A DNA stretch of 64,000 nucleotides. Source: Solenopsis invicta (Eukaryota; Arthropoda; Insecta; Hymenoptera; Formicidae). The position numbers and the translations under genes were made by a program. Below, in pieces: positions 12,849 through 23,302 of the stretch; positions within the stretch are counted from its first letter, which is position 1, and each line of letters opens with the position of its first letter. The notes beneath the pieces are model-generated. The model ran no database searches and was not told where the DNA came from. It saw only the letters and a program-made list of their open reading frames with translations. The stretch is taken from assembly GCF_016802725.1 (NCBI RefSeq), contig NC_052667.1:24388346-24452345 (forward strand), in the 5' to 3' direction.

Positions 12849-14112
12849 TTAATATTTTGCTGCTGGATTATTATTTGATCTTTGTGATCTGTAGAGCACA
12901 AAGGCGGATATTTTTCCCAAGACCTGCAATAATTCAAATTTATTATAGGAATTAAAGCAATACTATTTATTAAATAATAACAAGAGATTAAAGAAAGAAA
13001 AAAAGAAAATACAACAATTACAGTCATGGCTTTCATTTTAATTGAGAATTTATAAAAAATGCAAATTGGAATCTTACCAGAAGACACAAGAATGTAACAT
13101 CAATTGCAATTTCAATAGAATCTTGCGATTGATTGCTAATCATTCCAATCACAATCAATACAAATAGGACTATGGCGATTATGGCGTACTGAAAAAAATG
13201 GACTTTATTGGCCACGTTGCTAGAAGTCGATACTACTATCTACCAGCATTATTTGAGTGCTTTTAATTTATATAAAGAAATTTGAGAAAAATTTTTTAAA
13301 AAGTTATAAAATTATGAAGAAATTTTGACAAATTCTAAATTTTACATGAAAAATTTAAAAAATAACAAAAAAAGTTTTTATAATATTGATAAAATTTTTT
13401 TTCAGAATTTTTATGTAAATTTCAGAGTTGCCTAGAATTTCTGTATAATTTTATAACATTTTAGAAATTGTTTTATATTGTTTATTAGAACCTTAAAGTA
13501 TTTTATAATATACGTATATTATTTGAAAAGTACGAAGAAAAGATGTAAACTATCTCAATATTTTTAAAAAGTGTTTCATTTCATAAAAGTTCTGAAAAAA
13601 TTATATTTTAGAGATGGGTATTATTCCAAGAAATTCATAGGTTGTCTTAGTGCCTTGATCCATTGTCAACGTTTCATGAACATTGCAGTTTATTTCATCA
13701 GGGTGAAAATTATTCTGATACTGAGTTGCTTTTTTAAGAAAAATTTTTATTAGGATACTTACTGTTAGGAGCGTACACTTGGATTTTCGCTTGGCAGCAA
13801 CGATTCCCAAGATGGCGACAGACATCATTAGGATTTCGACGATTAGTTCAATGATAATCGGTATGTAGGTAAAATTATTGTTTTCTTCTTTTTCTTTTTC
13901 TTCTTCTTCCTTAAACCATGATGGGTTGGCAAAACCGATCAAGCTAGCAATAATTACGAGAGTTGCGAAAATCTAGCACATATAAATAATAAGTTTAATT
14001 GGATATATTATTACGCAAGTATATCTTCAGAAAATTGCGAGATTAAACTTACGAGGATGACAACGTTTACAATGAACAGAATATATTTCATGAAACGTTC
14101 CCACCTATCCAT
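12849..14112 (-). CDS. Tetraspanin F: reduced member lacking the large extracellular loop
   Basis: Exons 14112-14053, 13972-13763, 13188-13078, 12923-12849; all phase 0, GT-AG, 151 aa. Exon 1 (MDRWERFMKYILFIVNVVIL) and exon 2 (TM1 end, small loop, TM2) match the family. The small loop carries an acidic/basic insert, residues 41-53, rich in Glu and Lys. Exon 3 begins like family exon 3 (YAIIAIVLFVLIVIG, TM3) but after about five residues continues as the end of family exon 5 (FLCLL then GTAAGA). The CCG, PxSCC and EGC loop is therefore missing. Exon 4 starts VLGK like the family's last exon and ends at TAA. Four hydrophobic stretches survive, TM4 being weak. The frame and all splice sites are intact, which argues against simple decay; expression is unknown. 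Upstream flank is homologous to that of fragment G. Confidence 0.72.
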
Positions 14113-15654
14113 TTTCGTACCGTATCCTGTTTTCTTTTATCTGCAAAACTTTGTTAACAGAATAATATAAATAAAATATACTAATAAAATGAACAGTAAA
14201 ATGCAACAATGTTAAGAAGATAAAGGCACCGTAGCTTGTAAATATTTTTCACTTCTCTTTAACAATTAACGACGTTGTAGTTGCTATTTTATATGACGGC
14301 GAGAATTTGATACGCGTTCTTATAAATGGCTTACAACTAATAATACCGGTTCAGAATCACAACAATTATAATCATTTACGTATTTACGCAATTGTACAAT
14401 GGTTTTCAAATGCAACGCAAAAAAAAGTAAATTTTCTATTTCTTACACAATTAGTAAATGTTTTCGTCCATTAGTCATCGTCTATTTTGTTCTTGGTATT
14501 AATTAAACTAGCGTTATTAATTGATAAAGTTGTTATTTTGTTATTTAGCAATTTTATAGATTTATTTTATTTAATAAACGTAGGTAATGATTAACTCATT
14601 TTCTTATGGCATTATTCTTAATTAGGTAGCAGGAAAGACGAATTTTTGCGATTTTGTTTTGAAGAAGTGTATGCATATATAGGTATACATTTGTATATAA
14701 AAAAATTTTATTAAAAAAATAAATGTTTGACGAAGATTTCATTATTTTTTTAATGCAAAAATATTGACTAGTACTATAGCCAATAATCTGGAAGCCATTT
14801 GTCAAAAAGTGTTTTGCGATGACCAATATTATTCGGGACCAGATTATTTAAAACCATAAATTTAAAAAGATTTAATTAATGTATAAATTAATTTAGTTTT
14901 TAATCAATTAATTTTTCTACAAATTGAATAGGGACCAAATGGCGGCTGTTTAAAGTTGAAATTTTGATTTAAAAAAAAAACGTATATTTTTTGTTCCTAA
15001 AAAGTACGCATGTGAAAAAATCCTTTGGTTAACGATTAGATTTAAATAATATTTAAAAGAAACATGTAATTTCAGATTGTTTGATGCATTGATTTCTGAG
15101 ATATTTTGGAATCGACTTTAAAGATATAAAAAATTAATTGTAAATGGCTCCAAGAAGAAATCAAAATTAACACAAAAGCCAATATAAGCCAAACGTAATT
15201 GTTTGAAAAGATTATAATAAAAAATAGTATTGTTTTTAATATGCAATATCATATACATTATTATATACAATGTTACATTAATTATTTTATATATAAAAAT
15301 GTTGGTACACATAAATTCAAGCTGATATAAATTCAGACGTTTTGATTCTTTATAATTTTGAGAGAAACGCGTTTAAAGTTTTAAGTGTAGTTTACACTTA
15401 AATTAAAAATTAATTTTTAACTTACACAGGGTCCATTGCACTACTAAAACATTAATTTGATTATTTAAAAAATAAAATATATCTTCCTATTATTGGACCT
15501 TATTATATGCTAATAAATTAAAATTTTTTTAAGTAATATTTTATGATAATTAATTAAATATTAAAAATTAATTTTTAATTAAGAAAATCTTATAAATAAG
15601 AGATTCAAGTTAATATCAATTAAAAATAATTATTGAAAGAGTTGTACACACATT
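14113..15654. other. Upstream of tetraspanin F
   Basis: Homologous to the flank of G to about 15420, except an extra ~230 bases at 15118-15350 that G lacks. No gene seen. Confidence 0.5.
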
Positions 15655-15692
15655 ATTACATACATATACATACATATACATACATACATACA

Positions 15693-15727
<35 letters not shown>

Positions 15728-15745
15728 GTATATATATATGTATAT
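15655..15745. repeat. ACAT/TATG microsatellite
   Basis: Runs of ACAT with TATACATA interruptions, then TATATATG. Confidence 0.95.
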
Positions 15746-15746
15746 A

Positions 15747-15969
15747 CACTGAGAAAAAAATTTGTTAAAGAACTAAGGTATTTAACTAATACGCGCGTGC
15801 AATCAAATATTGAACTGACATAACCTTTTATTAAAAATTGGATTTAATTCACGTGAATATACTGTATTTTTTTGTGCAACTAGATAATTATTAAATCAAT
15901 TTAATGTTTATTTGATCGTATCGGACTAAATATTTTAATTTTTTTAACAAATATTTCTTCAGTATGTAT
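15747..15969. mobile_element. MITE-like inverted repeat next to a microsatellite
   Basis: Ends ACACTGAGAAAAAAATTTGT and, inverted, CATACTGAAGAAATATTTGT lie about 220 bp apart and enclose AT-rich sequence. Confidence 0.45.
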
Positions 15970-16388
15970 ACGCACATATATACATATAAATATAATATCT
16001 TGCTTTTCAATGGTTTTTTATTCTGCATCGTTGTACAGTCAAAAGATCAAACAAACGCCATATAACTCTTATTATTTTTTATCTAAAAACGATTAATTTT
16101 TGCAAACAAAATTCTTCAAATCACATTTACAGATTTCAAAATCCGTCTTGTCAATTAAAGTATAAACATTAGTGGACCTTATAGTGGTGCACTTTATGTT
16201 GAAAACGTTGAATTTATATCATTTTTATTTAATCTTAGCTGGCTCTGTAATCTAGAGCTGTCAACAGGTGCCAAATATTTAATTGTTTCATACAAATATT
16301 TGACGGTCTTTTCGTACAAAATGAGTGTACTGAGCTCTAAATTAGACGCCGAAACAACGTAGAATTTTTGAAATTTGGCTTAAAAGTC

Positions 16389-16550
16389 TATATAATAGTA
16401 CAGTGTTGTGCAATGATTTGAAGAGTCTAATAGATGGCTGACTTACCGACGCCACAATTTAGCATATATTGTATAATGTTAGACTGTGGCGTCGATAAGT
16501 CAGCCATCTATTAGGCTTTTTGAATCATTGCACCGCACTGTACATTATGT
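16389..16550. repeat. Long hairpin 1
   Basis: About 67-base arms containing TAATAGATGGCTGACTTA and CGACGCCACA pair across a ~25-base loop with few mismatches. It could be a MITE or a hairpin RNA source. It abuts a second hairpin. Confidence 0.7.
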
Positions 16551-16700
16551 AACATGAGGCCGAGCTTTGCCGTTTTCGACTGAGGACGATGTTTTCAGTA
16601 CGAGGCGTAGCTACGTGTACGAAGCGCGCGTAGCGCAGCCGAGTGCTGAAAACAGCATCCGAAGTAAAAAACGCGCTCGGCCTCATGTTGCATACGGTAT
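16541..16700. repeat. Long hairpin 2, GC-richer
   Basis: Arms with AACATGAGGCCGAGC at the base and GATGTTTTCAGTACGAGGCG inside pair imperfectly; the tip is rich in GCGCGTAGCGC. A 72-codon frame through it simply follows the stem. Confidence 0.6.
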
Positions 16701-17232
16701 TTTATGCAAAGGAAGTACGTTTTTTGCGGCATTAAGGAAAAACAAGCGCGTGGCGTTTTCCTGTCACTGTTTGTTTTGGTTATAGGTTGTGAGAGATTAG
16801 TATACTACCTTTGCTCATGCATTTGACCCTACGCTCAGCGCATGCGCCACGAAACGTTACTAGGTGATAACTGAAGAGAGACATAAAAACATTTTTTTAG
16901 ATGTTTCTTTAATTATATTTAACAATTTAACTAAAAATAATATTTAATCATATGTTTAATAAACTTTTACAGTTTTTTAAACAAAAAAATTAAATAAATA
17001 AATAAAACATTTTAAAAATATTTTTTAACATAAAAAGAGTCTTTTCAATATTTGTTTTCTTTATTGTCTTTATATTTAGCTTTTGTCTTGCAAAAGTCTA
17101 ACAATTTTTTATTATTTACAACATTGTTGTAAAAGTCCGGACATTGCACATCCTTAAAATTGTATTGCACTATCAACACAGCCTTTACAGTATCAAGAAG
17201 TTTTAATATTTCTTTGTCTTAATTGGTCACTC

Positions 17233-17411
17233 GAAGTAAAGGGCCTCGCACATGAAATGCATAACATAACATAAGCACAACATAAAACCGACGGACCAAT
17301 GAAAATGTTATGTAAATCAATATGGCGATTTTATGCTGAATGCTCATTGGCCCATCGCTCTTATGTTGTGCTTATGTTATGTTATGCATTTTATGTGCGA
17401 GGCCCTTTACT
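17233..17411. mobile_element. Foldback MITE, about 180 bp
   Basis: Arms of about 70 bases share AAAGGGCCTCGCACAT, ATGCATAACATAACATAAGC and CCAATGA and pair across a 40-base loop. Its arm layout recalls 7889-8026. Confidence 0.7.
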
Positions 17412-17762
17412 CGACGGGTACAATTTTCGAACGCAGCCCATAGGTAAAAGAGAAAGCTGTATGATCGCGAGGCATCTATCTTTGTCATAATGTTTTTGAT
17501 TGACTAGTAATGATTATTTGTATTACAAAGCTAAACTGAAAAGATTTTTTTTATTCTTTATTTTCAATTAATTGTTTTTATTTAACAATTTTGAAAAGAG
17601 AAGAATTTCTAAGATTATTATGGCAAAAGGGAGGAAGGGAGAAATATGGTTGAAAGGGAGGAATTTCCTCCCTTTTTCCTTTAGTTGGTCATCCTATCTT
17701 TTGCATAAAAATTTTTGTCTGCAAAAATTTGTGAGCATGCGTCCGGTTCGATGCCTATATCT

Positions 17763-17843
17763 CAGCTAATCACAGCAGCTAATCACAGCAGCTAATCACA
17801 GCAGCTAATCACAGCAGCTAATCACAGCAGCTAATCACAGCAG
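17763..17843. repeat. 13-bp tandem repeat
   Basis: Six near-identical copies of CAGCTAATCACAG, exact to the base, with part of a seventh. Confidence 0.95.
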
Positions 17844-18147
17844 AAGAAAGCAGAAAATTAATTGCCCTGTATTGTGACAGATGGCAGTGTTCAAATCGTA
17901 CAAAGCAATTGATCTGTTTATCGACCGATTGGATTGAATCTAAGCTAAGCGATTATTAGGTTAGGTTTGCTGTCAAATTTAACTCAGCAAGCGGATTATC
18001 TGCTTCGTTTGGCTTGAACTTCTTGGCATTCTGAGTTTTGAAATTCACTGCTAGTATTAAAAATCTATAGTTTCGTATACTATAGACTAACAATGAATTT
18101 TGAGCAGCTCTTTGCATTACCTATATACTTTCTAAATTTAATTGAAT

Positions 18148-18339
18148 CAGTGAAATTTTACTAATTTATAATGCTATACTTATAATTAACTGTCATCAGT
18201 GACCATTCACTATTTTTTAGTGATTCTGATTGAAGGGAGTACTCTCACTGACCGAATCAATAAATTGTCACTGAAAAACAGTGCATACATTACTGACAAT
18301 TAATAAAATAGTTATAAGTATGTAGTGATATATTCAGTG
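18148..18339. repeat. Imperfect inverted repeat, MITE-like
   Basis: Ends CAGTGAA and CACTGAA with ATACTTATAA and AATTAACTGTCA blocks inverted in the right half. Non-coding. Confidence 0.45.
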
Positions 18340-18344
18340 GAATA

Positions 18345-18590
18345 AAATAATTGTATAATACTTTATAAACTAAGTATTAATAAATATAAAATAATATAAT
18401 ATTTAGAAACATAAAATATATAATTGTAAAATTATACTTTATAAAACAAGTATTTACAAATATAAAATATAATATAATATTTAGGAACATAAAATAGTAT
18501 AATTGCATAATACTTTATAAACCATGCAAGTATTTAGGAACATAAAATAATATAATAGCATAGTACTTTATAATATTGCATAATACTTTC
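18345..18590. repeat. Degenerate AT-rich tandem repeat
   Basis: Recurring blocks of ATAATACTTTATAAA, AAGTATTTA and GGAACATAAAATA at roughly 70-95-base spacing. Confidence 0.6.
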
Positions 18591-19489
18591 CCAGTAAGAA
18601 ATGACAGGTTGAAAAAACATCTAATCAACGTTTAATAAACCAGTTGATATAGACGTTTAAAATTTGGTTGATTAGACATATATCTTTGTGTCATCAAAAT
18701 TAAACGATTATTAGACGTCTTGCATAAACTCTCTATAAATATCTTCTTTGAAATATTTGTATAATTATTATATTATTGCACCACATGATCTCAATAAACA
18801 AAACAATATTTTTGTAATATTTTAAAATACATTTTTCGTAAAAAAAAATTTTCAGGTATTTCTTTTCGGAAATTCTCGAGCGGCCACCTACCCAAGTCGC
18901 GACTCCAGTAAACGTTGCTTGACTTTCGTGATCTCTGCGAACTGATCCCTCATGATAATCTGTAAATACTTTGTAATTATATGTGTAAATAACTGTTAGA
19001 CCAGATTAATGTATGTTATCGAAAAGATGAAACATGTATAATCACAGAATATTATTTATAAAAAAATATATAAAATTATTGTTTTTTTACTATTTTCACA
19101 AATACGGAATAGAATCTGAAATAACTTTTCTGTTATTCGTTTAAATAAGAATGCAACTAGAAATTATGTGTCAATATAATACAATAGTTAAATTAAATAT
19201 AAAAGAGTTTTGGGAAGTCAGGTTTATAAAGACGTCTTGCATGACCCAATTTTTAATTTTATGTTATCTGGATAAGAGAAGAAAATAGTGACGTTAATTA
19301 TTCTTGTTAATTATATATTTGCAAAACTACATTTAATAGAAACAAAATTTTTGAGTGGTTGAAAAGTAGTTGAAATACTTATTAATATCAACCAGTGACG
19401 TTGAATAGACGTTTTTTCAACTTGTTATATTAACCATCAACGACATAGACATCGAATAAACGTCTTTTCAACTTATCATTTCTCACTGG
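18591..19489. mobile_element. Non-autonomous DNA element with long inverted repeats
   Basis: The left end CCAGTAAGAAATGACAGGTT and the right end, read in reverse as CCAGTGAGAAATGATAAGTT, are inverted repeats; similarity continues inward through further GTTGA/ACGTTT blocks. It is about 900 bp, AT-rich and has no frame. The target duplication is not clear. Confidence 0.65.
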
Positions 19490-20486
19490 AGACGTACTTT
19501 CAGTGCATGACACTGTAATTTCCTTATAATATAAAAAGCTCGTATATTTATTTTTATTATTTTATAAGTCCTATATAAATAACATGTCTTAAAGACGTCT
19601 GAAACACGGACTTAGAAATAGAGAAACGGTGCATAATCTACAAGTGTGAGGCAAGTTTGCGGCGGGGGGGGGGCGCCAACCCCCCCCTTGTTGGTTTCAA
19701 AAATAGCACACATTGAAACATGTACAGTGTATGTGTGAAATAAACAGTACATAATAATAAAGTTTAAAATTTTTGTTAAATTTTGTTAATTTTTTACATT
19801 AAAACTGTTTTACATATATTTTTTTATTTATATTAATTAAGAATGAAATTTTTCTATGAAAAATTTGAGTGATAAAAATATGAACAATAAATATTAGAGG
19901 TAGTAAAAAAAAATTATTATTTTTGCATTAAATGGAAGACTTTATTTAGAATAGTTAGAATGATTCGATTTAGATTAAATATGCACCGTTGTCATTTTAA
20001 AGGTAACTTTATTATGCTTCGTATGCGTTAACTCGTGTGGCACTCATACATCGAGCTTTGTTTTGCATCCAGTTTCATTTAAGTGATTTCAAATAATTTT
20101 TTGTGCATTTAGCTCCTGGGCAATCGAAACAGTGCTTACATAACGGTCAGACTCGACGATTTCCATTATTTTATCGAAATTTAAAATAATGGATTTTTTT
20201 TTACTACACCTAATATACAAGATCTGTAATATGTTCTTGAAATATATTATAGTGACATGTATTTATAACTCATATTTTTATTACATTACACTCAATTTTT
20301 CATAGATAAAAAAATATGTGTTAAACACTTTTTTACTTACTGATCTATATTTACTTTTACTGTCAAATATATTTGAACTTCTTATTCAGTTTCTTACTAT
20401 AACATAATTAACCCTTTAAAAGTGCATAAATCATATTACATTAAATTGAGAATACTAATATCGATTACATACTTATTTCTTACTTA

Positions 20487-20800
20487 CTGAAAGAATTACG
20501 TAACAAAATCACATGATAAAATTACATAACAAGTTACGTAATAAAATTTCAAATCAGTATGTGATTTTTGAAAATTATGTACTATTAAAAAATCATATTA
20601 TTTTTAAAAAATTAGATGAATTTACATATGTAATTGTAAATATGTATCTACCTAATTAAAAAATTTGTGTAATTTCTTAATCACATGATTTTTAAAAATC
20701 ACGTACTAATTTGGAACATTTCATTACGTGATTTATGTAATTAATTACGTGACTCGTCACGTGATTTTATCATGTAATTTTGTCATGTGACTTTTTCAGT
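20487..20800. mobile_element. Foldback MITE, about 314 bp
   Basis: Both arms carry ACTGAAA followed by alternating blocks of TTACGTAAC/CACATGATAAAAT type that pair across a central AT-rich loop. No coding capacity. Likely a miniature element of unknown superfamily. Confidence 0.65.
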
Positions 20801-21002
20801 AAAGTATATAAGATTTTTTGCATTACCTTTTAAAGAGATGCTAAAGTGAACGGCAAACTCAATCGAGATCGGTCTAGCACAGAACACATATAAAGAGAAG
20901 CGAAAGTCCCGTGTTAAATGAAGGAATCAAAGTTGATCGCCGCGCTCCAAGTGGCTTGGTATAGTACTAATTAGTGCTCTATATGCTATTTGTATAAAAA
21001 AT

Positions 21003-21125
21003 GTGAGTTTTTTAATTCATCGCTTGATCAATCGCATTAAGCGCAAATGCAAATTTACAGATCAAAGTTGCATTCGTGCATAATGCGATTGATCAATGAT
21101 CAAATTGATAAATAAAACTTGCCTA
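21003..21125. mobile_element. Foldback MITE, family member 1
   Basis: Arms contain GAGTTTTTTAATTCATCG and TGATCAATCGCATTA, pairing with the right half. The same family recurs at 26133-26252. The right arm here is more diverged. Confidence 0.65.
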
Positions 21126-22658
21126 CATTAATATTTTTAAAATTATATATCTTTCAGAAAGCTATCAACACAACTTAAATTCATTTTTATTAACATTTTC
21201 ACAAAGCCTAAAAATAGATTTGACAATGAATAGATTTAAAAATTGACAAATTATGCTTACAACAGTAACAAATAAATATATATGGAACAAAATAAATTTC
21301 TATGTTGTAGATTAGGTATCGCTGAAAATAAAATAGACAGCAGATATATATAATAACTATTAATATTTATTAAAATCTGACAGAGTACGAAGTAACATCG
21401 GCAATATATATTTAACTAAATATACTTATTAATAATTATAATTACTGCCAATAAAAAAAAAACATTTTTATAAAATAATATTAAAAACTGAAAATGCTGC
21501 TTTTTTGATATGCAACAAACTTATAATCTAAATAATTTAAGACATTAATTTTTAAAAGTAAAAATATATAATACTGTATAAAATGTATAATGAAAGAATA
21601 AAATTACTCATTACTACAATTAGGAAACTGACACGAAAATTTCTTATGAAGAGGCATGATAACAACATAAGCAACTAACAACAATGCTTAATAACTGGTA
21701 CTCTAAAGAATTAAGAAAATGATTCAAATTCTGAAAGGTATTCAACGGAAGGGCAAAATTTAATATAACATAATACAAAATTATTACTATTTCTGCTATT
21801 AAATGACACGTATGTATGCAAGAAATCGGGACATTACATACCTTATACACTAATATATATATATATACTCGTATACTATGTGTCACATCTCACTATTTAT
21901 TTACGCATATCACAGCATTGCCTAAACAATTGGCAGATCCGTCCATGAAATAAACCATCTAACACAGATAATCTTGTGCAATCCCTGAAAAAACATGGAA
22001 GCCGTTACAATTTACAATAGGATAAAAATGATAATATGAGAATAGAAATACATTTGAATAATTATAGGCACTATTGCTCAATTACTAATATGCTAAATAT
22101 TTAGAAAAGTAATAAATACAGTTATAAATATAACTGCATTTATAAGAGTTAAACAACCTAACCTCCAAAATATAGATACACATTCCCAACGATATACAAT
22201 ATCATAGAATATTATAGAATATTTATAACGTACGAATATTCTCTCTTTTACAATATCATAATAATTACAAACTCTTATTTACAAAAGTATATCTCTAATT
22301 ATGATGAATTATAATGAATTGTATGTACTGTTCGGTCCGGCTTCAGTAATGCAATTTTATCTTGAATGATTTGGCTTCCTATAGAGCTCAGCCAGAAGCT
22401 CAGTCCAAAGTTTGTTCGTTTTGGATAGGAAAACAAAACTTGGATAATCAAAATCTTAATTGTACAAAATATGTATTGCAAATGAAGAATTGCATTAATA
22501 ATCCTAACCACGTGTTTTCTACACTTTGCGACTATACTCAAAATGGCGATTAAAAAATAGTATCATGCCGTAGTGAGAATAGTCCCATCACTGCATGACG
22601 TCATGCACGCGCATGCATTTTTTCCCGTTTTCGCTTGCACATATCTGTTTCCACTTTT

Positions 22659-22780
22659 GGGTGCGTTCAGATTCCTCACTCGGGTGCACCCAGATGTCAT
22701 TTTATTTTTGTTGTTTATCGAATGTTAAACAAGGATGGAATGATGCCTGAGTGCACCCGGGTGAGGAATCTGAACGCAGC
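22659..22780. mobile_element. Foldback MITE with GC-rich arms
   Basis: Arms GCGTTCAGATTCCTCAC followed by CGGGTGCAC pair with the complement at 22747-22780; the spacer is about 55 bp. The length and terminal pairing suggest a MITE. Confidence 0.65.
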
Positions 22781-23302
22781 TTTTCATATGTAGATTTCAC
22801 TCCCTTTTGATCCAGCGTCAAGTGAGAAAGATGCGTGAAGAATGCTTCTGTCTTCTTCTTTCTCAAGCAGTCTCTCTCAGTTTCTCTTCTTTTCGACCTA
22901 TCCTCTTCTGTCTCGAGCGTTCTCTTTCTTTCTCGTTACAGGCATAGCTTTACTTTCAGCTACGATTTCAGATGTTCAAGTTGCGGAACCGAGTTTGAGT
23001 TATTACATTGTTTAACTCTTTATCATGAAATAATTGGTAAAATTTGAACGAAATAATCTATCAATATTTTATTTTTGTTCCATAAAAGTTCATATAAATA
23101 TAGTAATATAGTAATATAAATATAGTAATGTTTTTTCTACGCTTAAATAATTGGCACTCTAACTCCGTTCAAAGACCGCAGCAACGCAAATCGCAACTAT
23201 AAGTGATGACCTAATAACAGTAGCAATATTTTTTTTTATCAAGTGCCAATATTTCTCGTTCGAATTGCATTGACAGTTTTAGTATTAACACTTTGTTAGG
23301 TT

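Larger units (their letters stand above)
19490..23302. other. Intergenic left of PLB1 copy 2
   Basis: Downstream side of PLB1 copy 2. Besides the foldbacks at 20487, 21003 and 22659 it holds a G-run/C-run at 19664-19687 and AT-rich DNA without supported genes. Confidence 0.5.

Noticed and set aside
16567..16785. 72-codon plus-strand frame in a GC-richer patch
   Set aside because: It runs along both arms of a hairpin; the reading has no family resemblance.
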